The notes under the pieces: model-generated
What the model was told of the DNA's origin: nothing
What the model saw: the letters and a program-made list of their open reading frames with translations, nothing else
Database searches by the model: none
Made by a program: the position numbers and the translations under genes
Part shown: positions 30,822 through 37,967 of the stretch, one piece after another
Numbering within the stretch: position 1 is the stretch's first letter
How the letters are laid out: each line of letters opens with the position of its first letter
Assembly (NCBI GenBank): GCA_947486185.1
Contig: CANKTH010000043.1
Span: 1 to 37,967 of the forward strand
Length of the DNA stretch: 37,967 nucleotides
Direction: 5' to 3'
Origin: Deltaproteobacteria bacterium
GTDB taxonomy: Bacteria > Myxococcota_A > UBA796 > SXON01

Positions 30822-33800
30822 ATGGAGTCCACTTCGATGCGCCGACTCTTCGCTCCTCTCCCGCTCCTGGGTGCCGGTACGCTCGCGCTGTTGAGCTTGT
30901 GGTCCCCTCCGGCCGAGGCCAGCAAAAACGTCTTCCTTCAGAACCACCCCGACCTTGACTGGTACTCCATCGAGACCGAACACTTCGTGGTGCACTACCC
31001 CAAGAGCCGGAAGACGGCCGAAGAGGGCAACGACCACTACCTCACGGCGGAGTATACGGCTCGGAAAGCTTCTAAAGTCGCCGAAGAGATGTACCCGCGC
31101 ATGTGCGCGGAGTTCAACTACTTCATCAAGGAGCAGGTCCACATCGTCATCCTGGACCAGTCGGACGAGCTGGAGGGCTTCACCGTCCCCAATTGGGACT
31201 GGATCGAGGTGTCGGCGAACCCAGGCTCGGACATCCAGCGCCTTCGTGGGCGTATGGACTGGCTTTATGACGTGCTGGTCCACGAGTACGCCCACGTGGT
31301 CTCGTTGAAGGCGGCCGCGTCGCAGGCCGAAGGCGCGCTCTACACGAGCATCGGCGGGCTCTACAGCGATGGCGTGCGTGACGTCGCGGCGGGCGGCGAC
31401 TGGTTCATCAGCGAGGGTGATCCGTTCTTCTGGACGGAAGGCGGCGCCGAGTACTGGTCCGATGAGTCGGGATACAACTGGTGGACGCCCAACCGAGATC
31501 GTACGATTCGGGCATCGGTGCTCGAAGACCGGCTGCTGAACTACGACGAGTGGACGACACGGGCGCAGTCCCTCGACTGGTACGACGGGGAGCGCGGCTA
31601 TCAGCAGGGTTATTCCTTCGCGCTCTACCTACGCCAGCGTTTCGGGAACGACACCTACGAGCAGTTTGGCTTGGAGGCCGCGCGTGCCTGGCGCTTGGAT
31701 TGGTTGGGCGTCATCGAAGACGTCACCGGCGTGCCCGGTGAGGAGCTCTACGAAGATTGGAAGGCCTATGTCACCGAAAAATACACCAAACAGTACGCGG
31801 GGATCAAGGCCAAGGGTGAGGCTGCAGGCACTGAGCTGAAGACCGCGCCGGACGACTGGGACTTCAAGGACCCGGAAGGCCGGGACGCATTCTATGACCT
31901 GAAGTGGAAGCGTAAGCCTATCACGAACGAGAAGATCGCCAAGATGGAGCGGGAGCGCGCCAAAGAGGCGAGCGGGACCTACTCGATGGTGGCGCGTTAC
32001 TCGGACGACGGACGTTGGTTGGGCAGTCAGTTTCGCGGGCAGGTGGCGGTCTCGCCGGTGCCGGAGGACGACCTCTACGCCTTCGGCACCGAGGCGCACA
32101 ACGGTACCGCTTTCGGAGCGGAACATCGTAGCTTCGGCGTGCCGAACAACTTCATGGTGGGCTGGGACTTCGTGCCGGGTCAGGACGCCATGGTCGTGAC
32201 CGCGAAGGAGCAGAGCAGCTACCGAAACACGTGGCAGCGGTCGACCGGGTTGTGGGTCGATCTCGAGGGCTACGACTGGAACGAGATCTGGTACGTGCCT
32301 CTCGATCTCGCAGAGCGGAAGGAGCGTACGCTCCGTTGGCAGGGGCAGGGGCTCAAAAAACGTGGTCCTCTGGCCGACTTGCTGATGCTGCCCGGCGCGC
32401 GGCCGGTGCCGAACACGGCGCGCGGCTCCGAGCCGGCGATGGCGCCCGACGGCAAGAAAATGGTGTTTGTCCAGTATCATGATGGAACGGCGAACCTCGC
32501 CGTGATCAACCTGGACGGCAGCGAGAAGCGGCTCCTGACCAACTTCAACGACGGCACGTGGATCCAACGTTGCGACTGGTCGCCGGACGGAAAGGAGATC
32601 GCGTGCGCGGTCTTCCGCAACTACCAGCAGGACCTGTACATCTTCGACGCGGCCAGCGGCGCCGTACGCCCCATCAACTTCGACCGCTGGGAGGACCAGG
32701 ATCCTCACTGGGCCGCGGACGGGCTGATCTACTTCTCGTCTGACCCCGGGGGTGTGCTCAACATCTACTCGGTCGATCCGAAGACGCAGCAGGTGCGCCA
32801 GGTCACCAACGTGATCGGCGCCGCCGAGGCCCCTTCGATCACCCCCAAGGGCAACCTGATCTACAACGCCTACACGGCACACGGCTACAAGACGTATGGG
32901 CTCGCCCGGGCGGACTTCTACCAGCGCGACGCGACGGCGGACTTCAACTTTGTCTATGATGAAGCTACGTTCAAGGAGTACTGGGCGTTCCGCGAGGACC
33001 TGTCGATGTACGAGCCCCGGCCGTACCAGAACGACCTGATGGCCCCCGCGGGGGTGCCGATCTTGCGCTTCGGCAATAACGCCCTGGATGATTTTGGGGC
33101 CCAAGCGGGAGCGCAGTTCCTCGGATCCGACCTCATCGAGAACCACAGCTTCTGGGCGCTCGGCCTGGTTGGCGGCGACTCGATCGTAGCCGGCGGGTAC
33201 ACCAACCGCGCGTGGTACCCCGACCTGGATGTCGGGTTCCAATACGGCTTGTACAAGTTCAACTATGGCTACACGCTCGACGACGACCAGAACGCCAACA
33301 CCGCCACCGATCGGACCAACTATGAAGGCCGCAACTCCCAGTACTATGCGGCAGTTTTCGGCTCTGCCTCCCTCCCGCTCAACGACCAGCTCTCGACACG
33401 CCTGAGCGCAGGCGCGAACGAGTACGGGTTCAAGACGGCGAGTGACTCCGAGTTTGCTGCCTACAAACGTGCCCTTATTGGTGAGCTCGACGTCACGTTC
33501 ACCAACATCGGTTTCCAGTCTTTCTCCGCCAACCCCCGCGGGGGCCGCAACATCGACCTCGGTTATGCCCACGCCTACTCGGACATCGTCTACGAAGCTC
33601 AGGGTGGGGCGACGGTAGACGACGGAGAGCTGCTCGACGCTTACCACTACGAGCAGGTTGATCTTCGTTGGACCGAGCAGATTCCGATGCCTCAGTGGAC
33701 ATGGCTGCCCCGTTTCCTGAAGGAGGCCGGACGCCTGCGGCACACCGTGCAACTCGACGTCCAGGGTGGGTTCATCAGCCGCAACGTCGATCTCAACGAC

Positions 33801-34385
33801 GAGCTCCGGGCGGGCGGCCAGCACCCTGCATACATCGGTTCGGACTCGCTCAGGCCGAGCAGCTTGTTCGCCGGCTATCCCCCGTTCAGCCTCTCCGGCG
33901 AGACGGTCGTGATCGGCAATCTGGCGTACCGCTTCCCCATCCGCCGTCAGCTCAACTGGCGCATGGGCCCGCTCTATGTGTACGACATCACCGGGCAGGT
34001 TCAGGGCACCGCAGGAAACCTCTGGTCCTTCGCGCCGCCCGAGAGCCCCGACGCGTACTACCGCGACGGATACGGAGACCGCGTCGCGCGGAACCCCGCC
34101 GACGTGAAGCGAGAGATCCCCTTCGTCGACGTCGCCCACAAGAATGGCAACTACCTGCTCTATGACGCGGGCGGTGAGGTCCGGGTCTCCAGCAGCTTGT
34201 CCTCGGGCTTCGGCTGGAACAGCTTTGTCCGAGTTGCATATGGCTTCCAGGAGATCCGCGGCTACGGCGACGTCAACGGGGACGACCTGTCGCAGACCAC
34301 CGAGAACGCCGTCGGCGACGAACTCTCTGACGAAACGGAACTCCCCGGCGTACGCGTCTACGTCGGGATTGGAACGGGGTGGTAA
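30822..34385 (+). CDS. Outer-membrane fusion: MA-type zinc metalloprotease, TolB-like propeller and beta-barrel (1187 aa)
   Basis: Two possible starts, ATG 30822 (M-E-S-T-S-M-R-R) and ATG 30837 (with GGAG upstream); both place a signal peptide ending P-A-E-A-S just after. Residues about 40-330 are a gluzincin of the peptidase MA type: H-E-Y-A-H at 154-158 (HExxH) and the downstream zinc-ligand region F-F-W-T-E-G-G-A-E-Y-W at about 203-213, matching the family pattern W-x-x-E-G-x-A-x-Y. Residues about 530-700 carry PD40/TolB repeats (A-P-D-G-K-K-M-V-F-V, W-S-P-D-G-K-E-I-A-C-A-V, L-Y-I-F-D). The remaining about 480 residues are beta-strands ending Y-V-G-I-G-T-G-W, a barrel terminal signature. 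One chain thus joins a protease, a sensor-like propeller and a membrane pore or anchor. The substrate is unknown. Confidence 0.88.
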   Translation: MESTSMRRLFAPLPLLGAGTLALLSLWSPPAEASKNVFLQNHPDLDWYSIETEHFVVHYPKSRKTAEEGNDHYLTAEYTARKASKVAEEMYPRMCAEFNYFIKEQVHIVILDQSDELEGFTVPNWDWIEVSANPGSDIQRLRGRMDWLYDVLVHEYAHVVSLKAAASQAEGALYTSIGGLYSDGVRDVAAGGDWFISEGDPFFWTEGGAEYWSDESGYNWWTPNRDRTIRASVLEDRLLNYDEWTTRAQSLDWYDGERGYQQGYSFALYLRQRFGNDTYEQFGLEAARAWRLDWLGVIEDVTGVPGEELYEDWKAYVTEKYTKQYAGIKAKGEAAGTELKTAPDDWDFKDPEGRDAFYDLKWKRKPITNEKIAKMERERAKEASGTYSMVARYSDDGRWLGSQFRGQVAVSPVPEDDLYAFGTEAHNGTAFGAEHRSFGVPNNFMVGWDFVPGQDAMVVTAKEQSSYRNTWQRSTGLWVDLEGYDWNEIWYVPLDLAERKERTLRWQGQGLKKRGPLADLLMLPGARPVPNTARGSEPAMAPDGKKMVFVQYHDGTANLAVINLDGSEKRLLTNFNDGTWIQRCDWSPDGKEIACAVFRNYQQDLYIFDAASGAVRPINFDRWEDQDPHWAADGLIYFSSDPGGVLNIYSVDPKTQQVRQVTNVIGAAEAPSITPKGNLIYNAYTAHGYKTYGLARADFYQRDATADFNFVYDEATFKEYWAFREDLSMYEPRPYQNDLMAPAGVPILRFGNNALDDFGAQAGAQFLGSDLIENHSFWALGLVGGDSIVAGGYTNRAWYPDLDVGFQYGLYKFNYGYTLDDDQNANTATDRTNYEGRNSQYYAAVFGSASLPLNDQLSTRLSAGANEYGFKTASDSEFAAYKRALIGELDVTFTNIGFQSFSANPRGGRNIDLGYAHAYSDIVYEAQGGATVDDGELLDAYHYEQVDLRWTEQIPMPQWTWLPRFLKEAGRLRHTVQLDVQGGFISRNVDLNDELRAGGQHPAYIGSDSLRPSSLFAGYPPFSLSGETVVIGNLAYRFPIRRQLNWRMGPLYVYDITGQVQGTAGNLWSFAPPESPDAYYRDGYGDRVARNPADVKREIPFVDVAHKNGNYLLYDAGGEVRVSSSLSSGFGWNSFVRVAYGFQEIRGYGDVNGDDLSQTTENAVGDELSDETELPGVRVYVGIGTGW

Positions 34386-34386
34386 G

Positions 34387-35892
34387 ATGGCTCCAATCGT
34401 GCTGCTTTCCCTTGTCCTTGGCGGTTGCGCCCCTCCGTATGCCGACATTCCGGTCAAGCTGGTGGGGGTTGGCTACGACCCCAGCGAGATCGGCCGCGCG
34501 CCGACGCCGTACAGCGGCGTGGTGGAGTACAGTTGGGTCAACTTTGCGGGTGGTGGATTGTCCCTCGCGCTGATGCAGCTTGGCTCATTCGCCGAGATCA
34601 CCGCGAGCTTCGCCGGGCTCCCGTACACCTCGCCCTTCGCCGCGGTCTACGGTTTTTCCTACATGTTCGACACGCCGCTCGCTGCGGCGGACAGCCTCGC
34701 GGGGATCACGGCGGTCCCGCCGGATGTGGAGGGCGCGTGCTACACGACCTACTCCGCGAGCGGGCCCGTGGGCTCGTCCACGACGGTGGATGTGGGGAGC
34801 CGGCTTGAGTTCAACGGGGTGTCGGGGACGGAAGGCTTCTCGGTGGACCGCTACCCCTACGAGTACCCTCAGGACGCCCAGGACTCCTTCGTCTACTATC
34901 TGGGCTTCGACGCCTGGCGTCCGCGGAGCGAGCTCGGGTACATTGCGCCGGAGGGCGCGACGGAGCTCGATGAGCTTGAGCCGACCGTGGTCCGGAAGGC
35001 CAACTTTCCGTTTGGCCGCACGGTGAAATTCAGCTTCCCAGGTGGTGTTGCGCCAGCCGAGGCCCCCGTAGCTTCGCTCCCCCGGCACTCCGACTCCGTG
35101 GCGGGCCAAAAGAGCTTCGAGCTGCCTTCTCAGCCGGGTGGCGTGCGGATGTCGTGGGATGGTGTCGTCTATGACACCGAAGGTAAGGAGGAGGATACCG
35201 GCGGATGGTCCACGTGCCTCGCGTTTTCGGTTCCGGTAGAAGCACCGCTGACCGCGGAGGACTGTCACAATGCGATCAGCGAGGGTGGCGGTGGTGAAGA
35301 TCGCGGTCAGATCTACACCGGGCCGTGGGACACCAACGACGGCAAGGTGCTGTTCGAGTGGGAGCCGGGCGCGGAGAGTGGGGCTGACGAGGCGGTGACC
35401 ATCTCGGTGCGATTCCTCGGACCGGTTGACCGCGAAGAGTCCTATTACAAGCAGAGGATGGCCAAGGTGCCCGCGACGTCGGCGGTCATCGAAGCGGGTG
35501 GGGAGGGCGAGTTTGGTATCCGAACGGCGAACGCGTGTGAGGTGGACGACGTGGTCTGGGAGTTCGACCCCTCCTTCCTCACGGGCGACGACGGCACTGA
35601 GCTGATCCCTTCCTTACGCGGTGATCCCTACAACAACGTCGCCGAAGTCACCTGCCGTTTGACAGACAGCGCGGGCAAGTTCGAGCTCACCAACGAGGTG
35701 GTTGGCAACGCGCTCGACTATGCGCGTCGGCACGGCGCGGAGGGGGCGGTGTTCTACTTCGCTCGGTCGACCGAGATGGACTTCACGATACCGCCGGTGA
35801 TGGACAACTATGGGAACCGCCGCGACACCGCGCCGGTGAAGGTCGCGAGCCGCGCGGTCGAGATCGGCCGCTTCTGGCTCGAGAGCAACTGA
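34387..35892 (+). CDS. Predicted lipoprotein of unknown function (501 aa)
   Basis: ATG 34387, one base after the previous stop. Signal peptide M-A-P-I-V-L-L-S-L-V-L-G-G-C-A-P-P with lipobox L-G-G-C and no basic residue in the n-region. The mature part is beta-rich and acidic, with two similar-looking parts (about 60-190 and 300-440). Strands such as V-E-Y-S-W-V-N-F-A-G-G-G and E-A-V-T-I-S-V-R-F-L-G-P-V suggest jelly-roll or Ig-like domains; six or so cysteines could pair. No family recognised. Tight spacing with the peptidase-barrel gene indicates a shared complex or function. Confidence 0.75.
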   Translation: MAPIVLLSLVLGGCAPPYADIPVKLVGVGYDPSEIGRAPTPYSGVVEYSWVNFAGGGLSLALMQLGSFAEITASFAGLPYTSPFAAVYGFSYMFDTPLAAADSLAGITAVPPDVEGACYTTYSASGPVGSSTTVDVGSRLEFNGVSGTEGFSVDRYPYEYPQDAQDSFVYYLGFDAWRPRSELGYIAPEGATELDELEPTVVRKANFPFGRTVKFSFPGGVAPAEAPVASLPRHSDSVAGQKSFELPSQPGGVRMSWDGVVYDTEGKEEDTGGWSTCLAFSVPVEAPLTAEDCHNAISEGGGGEDRGQIYTGPWDTNDGKVLFEWEPGAESGADEAVTISVRFLGPVDREESYYKQRMAKVPATSAVIEAGGEGEFGIRTANACEVDDVVWEFDPSFLTGDDGTELIPSLRGDPYNNVAEVTCRLTDSAGKFELTNEVVGNALDYARRHGAEGAVFYFARSTEMDFTIPPVMDNYGNRRDTAPVKVASRAVEIGRFWLESN

Positions 35893-35901
35893 GGAGCGAC
35901 C

Positions 35902-37578
35902 ATGAGTAAATCCTTGTTCATCTCATCGTTACTCCTCCTCGCCGCGTGTGACGCAGGGCTCCGGCCCTACTACGAAGGCGGCGTCGCGCCCAGCATCACC
36001 GAGCTGAGCGACAGCGGCGAACCCGGTAATCTGGGCGGCGGCGAGCTCAGCATCCGTGGATCGGGCTTTGGCACCGATCCGGCGGGCGTCATCGTGGTTT
36101 TTGGAGCTGCTAACGCCGAGCTACTATCGGTGGACGACAGCGAGATCCGGGTATTGGTACCAACAGGGCCAATCGCGGGCGGTGAAGTCACGCTGACCGT
36201 TGCGACAGCGGGCGGTCAGGCGGTCAGCAGCTACCGGTACGACCTCAACGCGTACGCCGAAGGTGAACCCACCGCCTACAAGCAGCTCGGCTTCGTCCAG
36301 GTGAACAACTTCTGGGAGAGCTGCCTGGGCGGGCTCTCTGACCGACTCGACTCGCTGTATCCGGGTGTAGGCTGCACCGACATCGCCTACCTGGGCTGGT
36401 CCGGAACGGATGGCACGGCAGAGGCCTATAATTTCAGCTACCCCGGGTTGCAGTCGCAGTGGTACGGCTTCTTCGGCGGAGTAGACATGGGCACGGATGA
36501 GTGGCGGATTGAACGTCCGGCGTTGTCCGCCTATCCGGCGGGCCTGGACGATCTGCAGCAGGATCTGGGCTCGGTCTACCTTACCAATTCCTTTTTCGAG
36601 AACAACGATATCTGCCTCGACATGGGCCCGGTCACGCCCTACTACCTTGGCAACCGCCCGCGGTACGGGAATGGCGAGAAAGACCCTGGTATGCCGGAGG
36701 TCGTGGACTGCAAAAGCGACGAGGCTGAGGAGCCCGGCGTGGTTCGCTACCGCGGCGACCGGCTTGAGTTCTGCGCGCCGCCTAACGACCTCGGCCTCCC
36801 GACCTACAGCTACAAGGCAGACTGGGCGATTCCCGAGAACTTCTTCCGTTCGGAGGAGGAGCCTGGCCCGCGCGAGGACGTGCTGGACGACGTCACGCCG
36901 AGCGAGGTCGAGCTCGTCGTGACGGGGGCCGGCATCAGCGGTGTGCCGCTCAAGCTCCCTGAGTCCCTCATCGTGGCTGGTGCAGAAGGCTTCGGATCGC
37001 CGCTTACATCCGGCGATCTGGCGCCAGAGCTCTGGGGTGTGTCCACGCTGGGGGGCTGTCTGGACGACGACGACAGGGCGGGCGAGGGTCTCGACGATGT
37101 CGGGCTCTCGTTCACCTGGCCTCCGAGCGAGGTAAAGTACACGGACGTGGCGGACTGCAGTGATGGCTGTGTGCCGGGTGATGTGGTCGCGGTCGAGACC
37201 TTCGTGAGGATTTCGCTGAGCCAGCTTCCTCTCGGCTGGTTCGGCCCCAACGGCCTGGCGACCCGCGCGGTGATCACGGTGCCCGACGAGTTCAACACCG
37301 AGCGCGAGGACGGAGTCGAACTGTCCCGTGTGGATGTGCCTGGCTGGGTTCTCTACCAGATGCCGACCACCACGATCCCGTCAGGCACCGCGACGGGTGG
37401 CGCCTCACCGACGGCGGTGAACAAGGGCTACTTCCTCATCACGATCGAGCGCGTCACCAACTACTCAGTCTACGGCGCTCTCGCCGATGGCACCGAGGGC
37501 GTCGTGGTCATGAGCTATGTGACCGGCGACTTTGGATTTTACGACTGGACCAACCCGCTCGAGCTCAACTGCGAGTGA
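35902..37578 (+). CDS. IPT/TIG-domain lipoprotein (558 aa)
   Basis: Nine bp after the previous stop, with GGAG before the ATG. Signal M-S-K-S-L-F-I-S-S-L-L-L-L-A-A-C (lipobox L-A-A-C). Residues about 28-110 form an IPT/TIG immunoglobulin-like domain: P-S-I-T-E-L-S-D-S-G...L-S-I-R-G-S-G-F-G-T-D-P, S-V-D-D-S-E-I-R-V-L-V-P-T-G, G-G-E-V-T-L-T-V-A-T-A-G-G. The rest (110-558) is beta-rich with paired cysteines and no recognised motif. It is the last gene of the envelope operon; the 16S leader starts immediately after. TIG domains in bacteria occur in surface adhesins and polysaccharide-binding proteins; the function here is open. Confidence 0.8.
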   Translation: MSKSLFISSLLLLAACDAGLRPYYEGGVAPSITELSDSGEPGNLGGGELSIRGSGFGTDPAGVIVVFGAANAELLSVDDSEIRVLVPTGPIAGGEVTLTVATAGGQAVSSYRYDLNAYAEGEPTAYKQLGFVQVNNFWESCLGGLSDRLDSLYPGVGCTDIAYLGWSGTDGTAEAYNFSYPGLQSQWYGFFGGVDMGTDEWRIERPALSAYPAGLDDLQQDLGSVYLTNSFFENNDICLDMGPVTPYYLGNRPRYGNGEKDPGMPEVVDCKSDEAEEPGVVRYRGDRLEFCAPPNDLGLPTYSYKADWAIPENFFRSEEEPGPREDVLDDVTPSEVELVVTGAGISGVPLKLPESLIVAGAEGFGSPLTSGDLAPELWGVSTLGGCLDDDDRAGEGLDDVGLSFTWPPSEVKYTDVADCSDGCVPGDVVAVETFVRISLSQLPLGWFGPNGLATRAVITVPDEFNTEREDGVELSRVDVPGWVLYQMPTTTIPSGTATGGASPTAVNKGYFLITIERVTNYSVYGALADGTEGVVVMSYVTGDFGFYDWTNPLELNCE

Positions 37579-37597
37579 GAGAAGTGCGGCGGTCGGC

Positions 37598-37626
37598 TTG
37601 ACACCCCGGGACCCCTGGGGTACTCG
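37598..37626 (+). promoter_or_regulatory. Candidate rRNA promoter P1
   Basis: TTGACA (37598-37603), 17-bp spacer, TACTCG (37621-37626). The spacer holds the perfect palindrome ACCCCTGGGGT (37611-37621), which could bind a regulator. The -10 is weak. Confidence 0.5.
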
Positions 37627-37682
37627 GCTGGGACTTCGGGAACCACCCGGAGCGAGAGCGCGGACGAGACGCAAGTTTTTCC

Positions 37683-37711
37683 TTGACGTCCCCGGCGCGC
37701 CTCAATAGATG
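37683..37711 (+). promoter_or_regulatory. Candidate rRNA promoter P2
   Basis: TTGACG (37683-37688), 17-bp spacer, TAGATG (37706-37711), preceded by a T-rich stretch (GTTTTTCC) that could act as an UP-like element. Tandem promoters are common before rRNA operons. Confidence 0.5.
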
Positions 37712-37760
37712 CCGGCGCGCTTCAGGAAGGGTCCTCGGATCGAACTGAAGAACGGCACTC

Positions 37761-37773
37761 GTTCTCTGAAAAT
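37761..37773 (+). promoter_or_regulatory. boxA-like antitermination element in the rRNA leader
   Basis: GTTCTCTGAAAAT resembles boxA of rRNA leaders (TGTTCTTTGAAAA-type), which loads NusB/S10 to prevent premature termination. It lies downstream of both candidate promoters and 116 bp before the 16S start, as expected. Confidence 0.5.
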
Positions 37774-37888
37774 CTGGTAGCAGCTTCCGTTGACATCTCT
37801 TGTCTCGGGTACCGAGTGATCGGGATTCCTGGGCAAGAAGTTAGAGTATAGCCTTTGTCGTTTAGCCACGATGGAGGCAGAAGGATTC

Positions 37889-37967
<79 letters not shown>

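Larger units (their letters stand above)
37579..37888 (+). promoter_or_regulatory. rRNA operon leader region (310 bp, no protein gene)
   Basis: Contains two candidate promoters (37598 and 37683), an 11-bp palindrome in the first spacer (37611-37621), a boxA-like antitermination element near 37761, and the 16S 5' junction. Another TTGACA at 37790 lacks a -10. Short open frames on the minus strand are not convincing genes. Confidence 0.6.

Noticed and set aside
31629..34457. 942-codon antisense frame over the peptidase-barrel gene
   Set aside because: Composition is typical of GC-rich shadows and the sense strand has clear peptidase and propeller motifs.
37790..37818. Third rRNA promoter starting with TTGACA at 37790
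   Set aside because: The hexamer 17 bp downstream (CGAGTG) is not a plausible -10, and the site lies after the boxA-like element.
37579..37888. tRNA gene or small protein gene before 16S
   Set aside because: No cloverleaf or T-loop motif was found, and the short minus-strand frames lack an RBS or recognisable sequence.

Overview
The window is high-GC bacterial chromosome with about 33 protein genes and the first 79 bases of a 16S rRNA gene at the right edge. The envelope is clearly diderm: there are many lipoproteins, at least two predicted outer-membrane beta-barrel proteins and very large Asp/Cys-rich MopE-type surface proteins. MopE-type metal-binding repeats, a J-domain protein, a HEAT-repeat protein, TolB-type propellers and SET-domain genes together fit Myxococcota or a related former-deltaproteobacterial lineage best. 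That placement is inference; the 16S fragment was not searched. Layout: 1-326 (-) is the truncated start of a poly-[4Fe-4S] ferredoxin. 449-6907 (+) holds lipoproteins and two SET-family genes. Its centrepiece at 1546-4248 is a lipoprotein with MopE-type repeats followed by five tandem domains that I read as group-1 truncated haemoglobins, each keeping the proximal histidine. Two other lipoproteins follow, one NrfJ-like with OB-type halves, then a SET gene broken by an in-frame amber codon and a decayed SET paralogue. 6930-9650 (+) holds a glutathione transferase and two overlapping radical SAM enzymes. 9770-13453 (-) holds a DUF457/YdjM-type membrane hydrolase, a single-pass membrane protein, a J-domain protein and a plant-type [2Fe-2S] ferredoxin. 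13586-18092 (+) is the housekeeping core: trmO, rplU, rpmA, obgE, two small exported proteins, rsfS and rlmH. The rsfS gene has no ATG, GTG or TTG at its expected start. 18199-19683 (+) is a B12-binding radical SAM enzyme. 19723-29609 (-) holds a HEAT-repeat protein, two HCCA-isomerase-like paralogues, two large GT-C-like polytopic membrane proteins and a 1169-residue MopE-repeat protein ending in a fibrinogen-like module. 29801-37578 (+) is an envelope operon: a beta-barrel protein, an unusual metalloprotease/TolB-propeller/barrel fusion and two lipoproteins. 37579-37888 is the rRNA leader, with two candidate promoters and a boxA-like element. How the genes may work together: the rplU-rpmA-obgE and rsfS-rlmH genes serve ribosome assembly. 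The 29801-37578 operon looks like one outer-membrane complex or secretion/processing unit. The MopE-fibrinogen gene with two GT-C-like proteins just downstream could be a glycosylated surface protein with its modifying enzymes. The penta-globin lipoprotein with its trailing lipoproteins is the best candidate for an undescribed surface haem or gas-binding system.
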